A stretch of 18,231 nt of DNA from Bacteroidales bacterium UBA3543 (GCA_002376715.1 DFOK01000054.1:1-18231), one strand, 5' to 3'. Counted from the stretch's first letter, positions 8,617-16,321 are shown. Notes: generated from the sequence alone by a model not told the origin. A program made the numbers and translations.

Positions 8617-9986
8617 AAACCTGAATATTTTCTTAAAATGCGGAGCTTTAGAGCGTTATGAGGCGGATATTTGAGTTTGAGTTCTTTGCGGGAATGTTTG
8701 ATCAGGATGCTCTTATAGTGGGAGAAGGTCTCAAAACTTTTGTCTCCGTGATAGGATCCCATACCGCTTTGGCCTACTCCACCGAAAGGCATCGAAGTAT
8801 CGGTCAAATGCATGATGGTATCATTGATGCAACCTCCGCCGAAATGGCACTCTCTCATCATCATCTTTGCGTACTTTTTTCCGAAGAAATAGAATGCCAA
8901 CGGCTTCTCCTGACTCTTGATAGTGCGGATAAGGGCAAATATGTCGTCGAAAACCAACACGGGCAGCACGGGACCGAATATCTCCTCTTGCATCAAGCGA
9001 CTCTCTTGAGTCACCATATCTACGATTGTAGGTTCCATCCTGCGATCCTGAGCTTTTCCGCCCCAGAGGATTCTTGTATTCTCCAGAGATCTCTGCAGAC
9101 GCTCCACTGCCTTTGCATTTACAACATATGTAAAATCATCGCGCATCGTATACTCTCCGCCCTTCTTATTGTAATAAAATTCCTTGATACAGGCAATCAT
9201 CTTCGACACGAGAGCATCCTTGACACTCCTCTCCACATAAATGTGGTCAGGCGCTACGCAGGTCTGTCCTGCATTCAGATATTTGCCCCAGACGATCCTG
9301 CGAGCGGCTGCATCAATATCCGCGTCCTTGTCCACTATACAAGGAGACTTGCCTCCGAGCTCAAGAGTCATAGGAATCAGGTGACCATTCTGTGCCTGGC
9401 GCCACTGCAATTCACGGGCGACCGCAGTAGAACCGGTATAGAAGATATAGTCAAATTTGCATCCGAAGAGCGTTTCCCTCTCCGCTGGGGAATTCCAGGT
9501 GACATATATATACTCTCTTGGAAAGTTCTGCATCAAAATATGATGAATGAGTTCAGAGAGGCAGGGAGTATTGGTAGAGAGCTTCAGCACCACCGTATTG
9601 CCCGCAGCCATGGCAGCCGCAAGTGGAACAAATGAGAGGTTGAAGGGGTAATTCCATGGAGCTACCACAAGAGCAACACCGTATGGTTCCGGCACAATAT
9701 AGCCTTTTGAGGGACGGTTGATAATGGAAGTTTTGACCTTCTGCGGCTTCATCAGTTTTTTGAGTCGCCTGATAAGATGGTTCAACTCAGTAAGTGCATA
9801 ACCGACCTCCGTAGAGATTACGTCAAATGCGGATTTGTTGTAATCCTTAAAAAATGCATCTAGAATCTCCGGCTCATATTTGTGAATGATGCTCCTGAGC
9901 CTTTTGAGCTGGTTGATACGAAAATCATAGCCCAAAGTAGCACCTGTATTGAAATAATTGCGTTGTAACTCTATAATCTTATTCAT
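8613..9986 (-). CDS. Aldehyde dehydrogenase, class 3-like
   Basis: NAD(P)-dependent oxidation of an aldehyde to the carboxylate. The 457-residue length fits the short class-3 / fatty-aldehyde / coniferyl-aldehyde branch. Seen in order: PWNYPF (110-115), the cofactor segment YTGST (183-187), general base Glu209 in LELGGKSP, catalytic Cys243 in NAGQTCVAPDH, and the C-terminal PFGGVGQSGMGSYHG. The last 25 residues are basic and hydrophobic, as in members touching membranes. The substrate is unknown. A possible -7 box (9991-9998) lies so close to the ATG that the message may be nearly leaderless. The exported DUF4252-like gene overlaps its stop. It shares strand with the hydrogenase operon upstream but is separated by 150 bases and a strong hairpin. 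Confidence 0.92.
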   Translation of the reverse strand: MNKIIELQRNYFNTGATLGYDFRINQLKRLRSIIHKYEPEILDAFFKDYNKSAFDVISTEVGYALTELNHLIRRLKKLMKPQKVKTSIINRPSKGYIVPEPYGVALVVAPWNYPFNLSFVPLAAAMAAGNTVVLKLSTNTPCLSELIHHILMQNFPREYIYVTWNSPAERETLFGCKFDYIFYTGSTAVARELQWRQAQNGHLIPMTLELGGKSPCIVDKDADIDAAARRIVWGKYLNAGQTCVAPDHIYVERSVKDALVSKMIACIKEFYYNKKGGEYTMRDDFTYVVNAKAVERLQRSLENTRILWGGKAQDRRMEPTIVDMVTQESRLMQEEIFGPVLPVLVFDDIFALIRTIKSQEKPLAFYFFGKKYAKMMMRECHFGGGCINDTIMHLTDTSMPFGGVGQSGMGSYHGDKSFETFSHYKSILIKHSRKELKLKYPPHNALKLRILRKYSGL

Positions 9987-9990
9987 GGTG

Positions 9991-9998
9991 CAAATTTA
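9991..9998 (-). promoter_or_regulatory. Possible -7 box just upstream of the aldehyde dehydrogenase gene
   Basis: TAAATTTG on the minus strand fits TAnnTTTG, but its last base is only four bases before the ATG. If used, transcription would start at about the start codon. No TTTG lies at -33. It may be a chance match. Confidence 0.25.
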
Positions 9999-10052
9999 AT
10001 CATTTTTGAAGAAAGTGAGTGGCTTTAAAGCAAAGGGGATGCCCATAATTGA

Positions 10053-10092
10053 GCCGGATGACCTGACAACTGTCGTTGTCAAATCATCCGGC
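10053..10092 (-). terminator. Strong hairpin downstream of the hydrogenase operon (terminator or 3' stabiliser)
   Basis: Two nested perfect stems: GCCGGATGA (10053-10061) with TCATCCGGC (10084-10092), then after a 3-by-3 internal loop GACAAC (10065-10070) with GTTGTC (10075-10080), closing on the 4-base loop TGTC. It lies 45 bases beyond the hydC stop. No U-tract follows on the minus strand, so a classical intrinsic terminator is not proven. It could instead protect the 3' end of the hyd message. The rest of 9987-10136 shows no gene; GCTTTAAAGC (10022-10031) is a short perfect palindrome. Confidence 0.6.
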
Positions 10093-10136
10093 CACAAATC
10101 AAGTATCAATCAGAGACGTACCTGACGTCCCTTCAT

Positions 10137-10610
10137 CTATTTGTACTCTGCAAGCACATCCTTTACCATGGAGGGAGTAAGACGGCCATAGACCTTTTCT
10201 CCTACCATAACCACGGGTGCAAGTCCACAGGCTCCCACACAACGGAGACAGTCCAGTGAGAATTTTCCATCGGGAGTAACTCCACCAACCTCTATTCCCA
10301 GCTGTTTCTTAAATTCATCCAGCACATTTTCAGCTCCGCGCACATAGCAGGCGGTTCCCAAACAAAGCGAAATAGGGTATTTGCCCTTAGGCGTCATTGT
10401 GAAGAATGAATAGAAGCTCACAACACCAAAAACTTTGGCTACTGAAATTCCGAGATTGTGGGCCACTGCCCTCTGAACCTCTTCGGGGAGGTATCCGAAC
10501 ACATTCTGTGTCCTATGCAGAATAGTAATCAACTCACCCGGATCATTGCCTAATGAGTCGCATATCTCTTTAATCTGCCTGAGGTGGCTATCCTTTAATT
10601 CGATTTTCAT
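10137..10610 (-). CDS. hydC: NuoE-like [2Fe-2S] subunit of the NAD-dependent [FeFe]-hydrogenase
   Basis: 157-residue thioredoxin-like [2Fe-2S] protein of the NuoE / 24-kDa family, the small electron-transfer subunit of trimeric HydABC hydrogenases. The helical N-terminus carries the family stretch TQNVFGYLPEE (34-44). The cluster ligands are Cys83 and Cys88 (CLGTAC), and Cys124 and Cys128 (CVGAC); Cys121 is an additional nearby cysteine. It lies 3 bases after the HydA stop and is the last gene of the operon, followed by the hairpin. In characterised HydABC enzymes this subunit sits beside the flavin subunit. The name follows HydABC usage; it could also be called nuoE- or hymA-like. Confidence 0.92.
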   Translation of the reverse strand: MKIELKDSHLRQIKEICDSLGNDPGELITILHRTQNVFGYLPEEVQRAVAHNLGISVAKVFGVVSFYSFFTMTPKGKYPISLCLGTACYVRGAENVLDEFKKQLGIEVGGVTPDGKFSLDCLRCVGACGLAPVVMVGEKVYGRLTPSMVKDVLAEYK

Positions 10611-10613
10611 GTC

Positions 10614-12380
10614 CTAAATTTTATGGTGTTTGTCAAAATAGTGTGTGTGAAGCAGGTGATGTGCAAGTTCGCTCATCGGCTCGCCAAGGAACTCCTCGTA
10701 GAGCTTTGTGATATAAGGATTCTCGTGAGACTTACGCAAAGGTTTGTCGGCATCCTCACGATAGAGGGATTGTGCTCTAGCCTTTAGCAAGGATGCATCA
10801 CCCTTGTGATATGGCTGACCGGCTCCTCCTATACAGCCTCCGGGACAAGCCATCACTTCCACTGCGTGGAAATTAAGCTCGCCTTTGCGTATGCCATCCA
10901 TTACCTTGCGGGCATTGCCCAACTGGTGTGCGATGCAAACATTGACCATAGTGCCGTTAAAATCCACACTGGCTGTACGGATACCGTCAAAACCACGCAC
11001 CTCCTTAAAATCGAGACGTTCTAGAGTTTTACCGGTAAATACTTCGTATGCAGTACGTAACGCAGCTTCCATTACACCTCCGGTGGTTCCAAAGATCACA
11101 GCAGCTCCTGTGGATTCACCAAGAGGATGATCAAAGTCCTCATCAGGTAGCGAAACGAAGTCGATATTCGCCATCTTTATCATAGCAGCAAGTTCAACCG
11201 TAGAGATGGAGATATCTACATCCGGATTGCCGTCCTTTGAGAATTCCTTTCTGGTACACTCATATTTCTTAGCGATGCAAGGCATCACTGAAACCACAAC
11301 CAGATCCTCTCTCTTGACACCCATTTTTTGAGACAAATAATTCTTTGCTACCGCTCCAAACATCTGCTGAGGCGATTTGGCAGTAGAGGGCTGATCCAGC
11401 ATATCCGGATAATTCTGTTCGAAGAAATTGATCCATGCAGGACAGCATGAGGTGAGTAACGGCAGTTTAACCGAAGTATCACCCTGAAGGAAAGCACCGA
11501 TACGTCCGAGAAGCTCCGTTCCCTCCTCCATAATGGTGAGGTCAGCAGCAAAATCGGTATCGAATACCTTATCAAATCCAAGTCTGCGAAGGGCAGCAGC
11601 CATCTTTCCGGTAACACTTGTACCGGGCTTGATACCGAATTCTTCTCCCAACGCTGCTCGAACAGCAGGTGCTGTTTGTACCACAACGGTCTTTGTAGGA
11701 TCCGCAAGTGCCTTGAACACTCTACCGGTGTCATCTGTCCTGGTTAGAGCTCCTGTCGGACAAACTGCAACGCACTGGCCGCAGAATACACAGGGTGAAT
11801 CTGAAAGATTCTGTTCAAAAGCAGTAGCCACAATCGATGTAAAGCCGCGGTTAATTGCTCCAAGAGCACCTACACTCTGTACATCATTACACATAGACTC
11901 GCAACGGCGGCAAAGGATACACTTGTCCATATCTCTCTGCAGTGAAAATGAGTAATCTTTGCGGTAGGTAGAAACTTCAGCGTTTTCAACTGTACGTATC
12001 TCTCTGATACCGAGAGTAGCTGCAAGGTCCTGAAGCTCGCATTTACCGTTTGAAGGACATACGAGACAGTCCTGAGGGTGGTCTGAGAGAATGAGCTCCA
12101 TAACGGTTCTGCGTGCATTCAGCACCCTGGGAGAGGTGGTCTTTACCACCATTCCTTCGGTACAGTCAGTGGAGCAGGAAGGGGCCAGGTTGCGGCGTCC
12201 TTCTACCTCTACTACGCAGATGCGACAAGCACCGGGGCGGTTTTCTACGCCCAAATTCTCCAGTTTCATGTAGCACAATGCGGGAATGTTTATTCCCACC
12301 TGACGTGCGGCCTGAAAAATGGTCGTTCCTTTGGCGACCTCAACAGGCTTATTATCTATAGTAAGTTTTATTTTATCCAT
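10614..12380 (-). CDS. hydA: [FeFe]-hydrogenase catalytic subunit
   Basis: Produces or consumes H2 at the H-cluster; 588 residues from the ATG at 12380. Domains in order: plant-type [2Fe-2S] ferredoxin (Cys36, 52, 55, 69); His-ligated [4Fe-4S] site (His101, Cys105, 108, 114); two [4Fe-4S] clusters (Cys154/157/160/164 and Cys197/200/203/207); then the H-cluster domain. L1 is TSCCPAW (Cys312 proton relay, Cys313 ligand). L2 is MPCIAKKYE (Cys368, Lys371, Glu374). L3 is ACPGGC with Cys512 and Cys516. All catalytic and proton-relay residues are present, so it should be active. The frame is open to an ATG at 12416, but the ATG at 12380 sits 5 bases after the hydB stop and begins with the normal ferredoxin strand MDKIKLTID. 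The C-terminal [2Fe-2S] domain of the longest family members is absent. No maturase genes (hydE, hydF, hydG) are in the window. Confidence 0.96.
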   Translation of the reverse strand: MDKIKLTIDNKPVEVAKGTTIFQAARQVGINIPALCYMKLENLGVENRPGACRICVVEVEGRRNLAPSCSTDCTEGMVVKTTSPRVLNARRTVMELILSDHPQDCLVCPSNGKCELQDLAATLGIREIRTVENAEVSTYRKDYSFSLQRDMDKCILCRRCESMCNDVQSVGALGAINRGFTSIVATAFEQNLSDSPCVFCGQCVAVCPTGALTRTDDTGRVFKALADPTKTVVVQTAPAVRAALGEEFGIKPGTSVTGKMAAALRRLGFDKVFDTDFAADLTIMEEGTELLGRIGAFLQGDTSVKLPLLTSCCPAWINFFEQNYPDMLDQPSTAKSPQQMFGAVAKNYLSQKMGVKREDLVVVSVMPCIAKKYECTRKEFSKDGNPDVDISISTVELAAMIKMANIDFVSLPDEDFDHPLGESTGAAVIFGTTGGVMEAALRTAYEVFTGKTLERLDFKEVRGFDGIRTASVDFNGTMVNVCIAHQLGNARKVMDGIRKGELNFHAVEVMACPGGCIGGAGQPYHKGDASLLKARAQSLYREDADKPLRKSHENPYITKLYEEFLGEPMSELAHHLLHTHYFDKHHKI

Positions 12381-12385
12381 AATTA

Positions 12386-14176
12386 TCAGCGTATTTGAAT
12401 TGCACCAAACTTGCATTTTTCATAACAGGCACCACACTTGATGCATTTCGACTGGTCGATAACGTGAGGTACTTTCTTGTCGCCTGTGATGGCGTCAGTG
12501 GGACAGTTGCGGGCGCAAAGGGTACATCCTATGCACTTCGTCTCATCGATAACGTAGCTCTTAAGGGCCTTACACTGACCTGCAGGACACTTTTTGTCAA
12601 CCACGTGAGCACGATATTCATCTTTGAAGTACTGAATGGTAGAAAGAACCGGGTTAGGTGATGTCTGGCCGAGACCGCAGAGAGCGGTATCTTTAATTAC
12701 CTTACCGAGATTCTCCAGATACTCTATATCATCCAAAGTGCCTTTGCCCTGGCATATCTTTTCCAGAGTTTCGTGCATGCGCTTGTTGCCGATACGACAA
12801 GGAGCACATTTACCGCAGGACTCCTCAACTGTAAATTCAAGATAGAACTTAGCCACAGAGACCATACAGTCATCCTCATCCATCACAATCATACCTCCGG
12901 ATCCCATCATAGAACCGGCTGCAGTAAGATGTTCGTAGTCAATAGGGGTATCGAGATGCTGCTCTGTGAGACATCCGCCGGAAGGACCTCCAGTCTGAAC
13001 AGCCTTAAAGCGCTTGCCATCCTTGATGCCACCTCCAATTTCAAAGATTACCTCGCGAAGGGTTGTGCCCATAGGAACTTCGATAAGACCTACGTTGTTG
13101 ATCTTACCTGCGAGCGCAAACACCTTGGTACCTTTGGACTTCTCGGAACCAATGGATGAAAACCACTCCCATCCCTTTAGAATGATGGGGGGAATATTGG
13201 CAAATGTCTCAACGTTGTTTACGTTGGTAGGTTTGCCCAGGTATCCGGATTGTGCAGGGAATGGAGGCTTGATGGTGGGCTCTCCACGAGACCCATGCAT
13301 AGAACTGATCAATGCAGTCTCCTCACCGCAAACAAATGCTCCGGCGCCGAGACGCAGTTCAATGTCGAAATCAAATCCGCTACCAAGGATATCCTTACCA
13401 AGAAGGCCATATTCGCGAGCCTGCTTGATGGCAATCTCCAGACGGCGGATTGCAAGAGGATATTCAGCCCTAATATAAATAAGACCCTTTGTGGCTCCAA
13501 TACAGTAGCCGCAGATAGCCATAGCCTCTATAATAGAGTTGGGGTCACCCTCGAGGATGGAACGGTCCATAAATGCTCCCGGGTCACCCTCGTCGGCATT
13601 ACAAACCACATACTTCTGGTCAGCTTGGTTACCTGCAGTTATCTCCCATTTGAGACCCGTGGGAAAACCTGCGCCTCCCCTGCCCCTCAAACCTGATTTC
13701 TTAATAAGTTCGATGGTATCCTTGGGGTCTGATGCAAGCACCTGACCGAGTGCAGCATATCCGTCTCGCACAATGTACTCGTCGATGTTTTCAGGATCGA
13801 TGAATCCGCAGTTGCGCAGCGCTATTCTCACCTGTTTCTGATAGAACTCCATGTGTTTGGAGTCACTGATGTGTTCCAGTGTTTCCGGATCCTCATAGAG
13901 AAGACGTGCCACTTTTCTGCCTTTGAGAACGTGCTCTTTAACAATCTCCTCTGCATCTTGAGGTTTAACCTGGGTGTAGAATGTATTGTCGGGAATCACT
14001 TTGACAATGGGTCCCTTCTCGCAGAAGCCGAAACAGCCGGTGGTAACCACCTTAACCTCCTCTGCAAGCCCATTGAGCTGCAAATGATGGTTGAGCTGTT
14101 CAACCAAACGATCGCTCTCGGATGCACGGCAACCTGTACCGCCGCATACCAGTAAATGCATTTTGATCTGTACCAT
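12386..14176 (-). CDS. hydB: NuoF-like flavin/NADH subunit of the [FeFe]-hydrogenase
   Basis: 596-residue diaphorase subunit that carries FMN and binds NAD(H), linking NADH and ferredoxin electrons to HydA. It has an N-terminal thioredoxin-like [2Fe-2S] domain (Cys11, 16, 48, 52). The NuoF core follows, with GLRGRGGAGFPTG (162-174) and GAGAFVCGEETAL (277-289) for FMN/NADH. A [4Fe-4S] site uses Cys454, 457, 460 and 500, and two C-terminal ferredoxin-type clusters use Cys548/551/554/558 and Cys578/581/584/588. A CPAGQC pair (530, 535) before the ferredoxin part may bind metal. This fusion is typical of HydB in bifurcating hydrogenases and is longer than NuoF of complex I. The ATG at 14176 lies 4 bases after the upstream stop; Met6 is an alternative start. 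Confidence 0.95.
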   Translation of the reverse strand: MVQIKMHLLVCGGTGCRASESDRLVEQLNHHLQLNGLAEEVKVVTTGCFGFCEKGPIVKVIPDNTFYTQVKPQDAEEIVKEHVLKGRKVARLLYEDPETLEHISDSKHMEFYQKQVRIALRNCGFIDPENIDEYIVRDGYAALGQVLASDPKDTIELIKKSGLRGRGGAGFPTGLKWEITAGNQADQKYVVCNADEGDPGAFMDRSILEGDPNSIIEAMAICGYCIGATKGLIYIRAEYPLAIRRLEIAIKQAREYGLLGKDILGSGFDFDIELRLGAGAFVCGEETALISSMHGSRGEPTIKPPFPAQSGYLGKPTNVNNVETFANIPPIILKGWEWFSSIGSEKSKGTKVFALAGKINNVGLIEVPMGTTLREVIFEIGGGIKDGKRFKAVQTGGPSGGCLTEQHLDTPIDYEHLTAAGSMMGSGGMIVMDEDDCMVSVAKFYLEFTVEESCGKCAPCRIGNKRMHETLEKICQGKGTLDDIEYLENLGKVIKDTALCGLGQTSPNPVLSTIQYFKDEYRAHVVDKKCPAGQCKALKSYVIDETKCIGCTLCARNCPTDAITGDKKVPHVIDQSKCIKCGACYEKCKFGAIQIR

Positions 14177-14180
14177 AAGA

Positions 14181-14582
14181 TTAGAGCTTTTCCTGGATTG
14201 TCTGGTAATTGACCGGAATTATACCGTCTATGAGTTCACCTTTGACAATGTACTTGTCAACTATTTCCAGCGCCCTGGCTGAATCAACATGACTGAAAAC
14301 TACGGGGTCTTTGCCCGGTACGGCAACTTCGATGGTAGGCTCAGCATAGCAGTAGCCCATACAGCCGCCTTGGGTAACAACGACAGGGAGTGAATCCTGC
14401 TCTACCTTACGTAAAAGCGTGTTCATCACCTCGCGCGCACCGGCGGCAATACCGCAAGTTGCCATCGCGACCCTCACTCTGACCATCTCCTCCGCTTTAT
14501 CACTTTTCTCGCGGATTGAAATGTCCGACTTGAGGCTCTGCTTCATTTTGCGCAAGTCATCAAGCGATTTAATTTTGTTCAT
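14181..14582 (-). CDS. Thioredoxin-like [2Fe-2S] ferredoxin-domain protein of the hydrogenase operon
   Basis: 133-residue small iron-sulfur protein, first gene of the structural block. A charged helical N-terminus (1-35) precedes a thioredoxin-like [2Fe-2S] fold resembling the N-terminal domain of HydB. ATCGIAAGA (41-49) gives Cys43, and GGCMGYC (72-78) gives Cys74 and Cys78. HydB has four cysteines in this fold; here the first position is not cysteine, so only three are visible and the fourth ligand may be another residue or the cluster may be unusual. From memory the ATCGIAAGA signature recurs in homologues next to hydrogenase genes, so this is probably a family trait. Its role is unknown; an electron shuttle or accessory subunit is plausible. 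A promoter and dyad lie in the 115 bases upstream. Confidence 0.85.
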   Translation of the reverse strand: MNKIKSLDDLRKMKQSLKSDISIREKSDKAEEMVRVRVAMATCGIAAGAREVMNTLLRKVEQDSLPVVVTQGGCMGYCYAEPTIEVAVPGKDPVVFSHVDSARALEIVDKYIVKGELIDGIIPVNYQTIQEKL

Positions 14583-14609
14583 AATATTTGAGAGTTTTTA
14601 TTTATAAAG

Positions 14610-14635
14610 TGTTTATTGTTTTGACAGAATAAACA
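14610..14635. promoter_or_regulatory. Dyad-symmetric candidate operator in the leader of the hydrogenase structural genes
   Basis: Perfect 8-bp inverted repeat: TGTTTATT (14610-14617) and AATAAACA (14628-14635) with a 10-base spacer. It lies about 15-40 bases downstream of the transcription start predicted from the promoter at 14657-14688 and 28 bases before the ATG at 14582. The position suits a repressor operator. As RNA the stem is AU-rich and weak. It does not match the Rex or FNR consensus as I know them. Confidence 0.45.
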
Positions 14636-14656
14636 GGGGTTGCCTAAAATAAAATC

Positions 14657-14688
14657 CAAAAATAGCCATATTATTTCTCATAAACAAA
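14657..14688 (-). promoter_or_regulatory. Bacteroidota-type promoter for the hydrogenase structural genes
   Basis: On the minus strand: TTTG (14688-14685), exactly 20 bases, then TATTTTTG (14664-14657). This fits the Bacteroides consensus TTTG-N19-21-TAnnTTTG in both elements and spacing, and is the best promoter match in the window. It lies in the only sizeable gap of the locus (14583-14697), between sensory and structural genes. It implies a leader of about 65-70 bases containing the dyad at 14610-14635. Confidence 0.65.
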
Positions 14689-14697
14689 AAGAAATGT

Positions 14698-15225
14698 TCA
14701 GATGTTGCTGCTGACCATTTCATAGATCAGATTCATCACCTGCGGATCGTTTAGAGGCAGTCCATCCAATGCCTCATCAAGTTCTTTAGTGCTGATGCTG
14801 AAATCGTTCTCGTCTGTAATATAGTGTAGGGTTATATTGATCTTGGGGTTGGCTCCGAGCAACAGCACATAAGCATTTGCCAAATCTCCCATCGGAGGAC
14901 GATCTATATGACTCAGACCATATTCTGCCTTAACGGTAGTTCCTACTCCTACGGTGGAGTCGATGGAGAGGGAGCCACCCGCCTGCTCGGCACCCTGCCT
15001 TAAGAGCGGGAGTCCGAGTCCCACTTTACGTGTAGTACGAGTAGTGCAGTAAGGGTCCGTCACCTTTGCAACCATCTCGGGGGTCATACCCTTGCCGTCG
15101 TCCTTGACGGAGATGGAGAGCAGATCCCGTGCTAAAGATACCAGCACCTCTATCCATATATTTTTGGCTCCCGCCGAAATCGAATTTTGGACAATGTCCA
15201 GGATATGCATTGCAAGATCATTCAT
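14698..15225 (-). CDS. Single-domain GHKL (histidine-kinase-like) ATPase
   Basis: 175-residue protein with the Bergerat ATP-binding fold: N-box HILDIVQNSISAGA (Asn14), G1 box DDGKGM (42-47), and a lid with DPYCTTR followed by GLGLPLL (69-75). There is no dimerisation/phospho-accepting histidine domain and no sensor or membrane segment, so it is not a complete two-component kinase. After the ATPase fold comes a C-terminal extension (about 105-175) I do not recognise. The frame extends to a TTG at 15240, but the ATG at 15225 gives the usual short N-terminus before the N-box. It follows the PHP gene by 11 bases and closes the regulatory block. Similar ATPases are, to my knowledge, common beside hydrogenase genes in Clostridia; the target is unknown. 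Confidence 0.85.
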   Translation of the reverse strand: MNDLAMHILDIVQNSISAGAKNIWIEVLVSLARDLLSISVKDDGKGMTPEMVAKVTDPYCTTRTTRKVGLGLPLLRQGAEQAGGSLSIDSTVGVGTTVKAEYGLSHIDRPPMGDLANAYVLLLGANPKINITLHYITDENDFSISTKELDEALDGLPLNDPQVMNLIYEMVSSNI

Positions 15226-15236
15226 GCTGTCAAGAT

Positions 15237-15983
15237 TCAATCAAGTGAAACAAAGCGCCCCTCCTGCCCTCTGAGAGCCATCGCCACCTCCGCAAAGGTG
15301 AGCTCGCGGATATGGAAAGTACATCCCGAAGAGAGAAAATCCTCCTGGTAGTGGGCATCCGAAGAGCGGATGAAACGATATTTTGAAAGGTATTTATGAG
15401 TTTGAAGCAATTGAGAATGGTCACATCGGGCTGAAATCTCCAGTGAATCCGGTTTGAGATCGAAGGGAATAAATCCAAGCTGGCTTATCACCGAATCACG
15501 GCTTTTATCCACATGCGCAAGTATAAAAATGCCATCCAGACTTCTGATAAAGGCCTCGACCTGCTCCAGAGATTGGTCTATGGCTGATATAAGGAGATAC
15601 TCCTCTTCGCCGAGAATATTCTCATCACGGTCGACCCACAACTGATAACCGAATTTTTCAGGGACATTGGGTATCGGAGGAAGATGTTTGCTAAGATATT
15701 CCTGCAGCATATCAAGCCGTTCCGGACCTTCGACAAAAGCGAGGCAATGAACCTCTTCACGTGTGGTAATTTCCGCTCCACAGAGCACCAGAATGCCATT
15801 CTCTTGACCAAGAGCATGGATTTCAGGACATTGTCGGGTAGTATTGTGGTCGGTAATGCCCACAATGCTGTAACCCTTCTCCCGGGCGCGGCTGACGATG
15901 AACCTTGGAGTCATCTCGATGTCACCGCAGGGGGAGAGAAACGTGTGGTTATGCAAATCCCCTTTGTATGACCCAAGCTCCAC
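15237..15983 (-). CDS. PHP-domain metal-dependent phosphoesterase
   Basis: 248-residue stand-alone PHP protein, expected to be a cytosolic metal-dependent phosphoesterase. The family's metal ligands are all visible: His11 and His13 (DLHNHT), Asp45 and His46 (TDHN), Glu71 (GAEITT), His79 (VHCLAF), His157 (LAHVD), and Asp209 and His211 (SSDAHY). There is no polymerase or histidinol-phosphatase context. Here it sits between a DRTGG protein and a GHKL ATPase in a sensory block, which suggests it acts on a phosphorylated protein or small molecule made by the neighbours. That role is inference. It starts 5 bases after the DRTGG gene stop. Confidence 0.88.
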   Translation of the reverse strand: MELGSYKGDLHNHTFLSPCGDIEMTPRFIVSRAREKGYSIVGITDHNTTRQCPEIHALGQENGILVLCGAEITTREEVHCLAFVEGPERLDMLQEYLSKHLPPIPNVPEKFGYQLWVDRDENILGEEEYLLISAIDQSLEQVEAFIRSLDGIFILAHVDKSRDSVISQLGFIPFDLKPDSLEISARCDHSQLLQTHKYLSKYRFIRSSDAHYQEDFLSSGCTFHIRELTFAEVAMALRGQEGRFVSLD

Positions 15984-15988
15984 GGTTG

Positions 15989-16321
15989 TTAGTTTATGAG
16001 AGACCAGAATTTGCCCGTAAATTCAAAACAGGATTTGTCGGTACCCAAAATGGGGAGTCCCTCTTCGTTTGAAACCTCCATTGCATCCTCATCGGGTTTG
16101 AGTCCCTTAACCAGCACGATGGCGGCCAAATCTTTGAGAGAGGCCACTGCCATTATGTTTTTGTGCGTCTGGAGAGTTACCCAAACTTCACCTTCCTGTG
16201 AAAAGCCCATAACGTCAGAGAGCAGATCCGATACATATCCGCCCTCAATCTCCCTGTCAAGTCCATTCTCACCTGAGAATACCTGAAGGTCCATTTCTTT
16301 TACAAGTTCTCTAATAGTCAT
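15989..16321 (-). CDS. Stand-alone DRTGG-domain protein
   Basis: 110-residue protein consisting of little more than one DRTGG domain. The diagnostic region is DREIEGGYVSDLLSDVMG (22-39), followed by the strands VWVTLQT (46-52) and MAVASLKDLAAIVLV (57-71) and a C-terminal half ending in the strand LPILGTD. DRTGG domains also occur in phosphotransacetylase-type proteins and with CBS domains and are thought to bind ligands; no reaction is established. Its ATG lies inside the end of the hydrogenase-like gene (11-base overlap, 16311-16321), so the two are probably translationally coupled and made together. Confidence 0.85.
   Translation of the reverse strand: MTIRELVKEMDLQVFSGENGLDREIEGGYVSDLLSDVMGFSQEGEVWVTLQTHKNIMAVASLKDLAAIVLVKGLKPDEDAMEVSNEEGLPILGTDKSCFEFTGKFWSLIN

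Noticed and set aside
8658..9635. A 325-codon open frame on the + strand opposite the aldehyde dehydrogenase.
   Set aside because: It lies wholly antisense to a gene with intact catalytic motifs, and its translation shows no recognisable domain or signal. It is a by-product of codon bias.
12381..12416. A 12-residue N-terminal extension of HydA starting at the ATG at 12416.
   Set aside because: It would overlap hydB by 31 bases and adds residues before the normal ferredoxin strand. The ATG at 12380, 5 bases after the hydB stop, is the better start.
14610..14635. Reading the dyad as a Rex (NADH-responsive repressor) operator, attractive for a hydrogenase.
   Set aside because: Its arms TGTTTATT/AATAAACA and 10-base spacer do not match the TTGTGAA-N4-TTCACAA type consensus. 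Kept only as an unassigned operator candidate.
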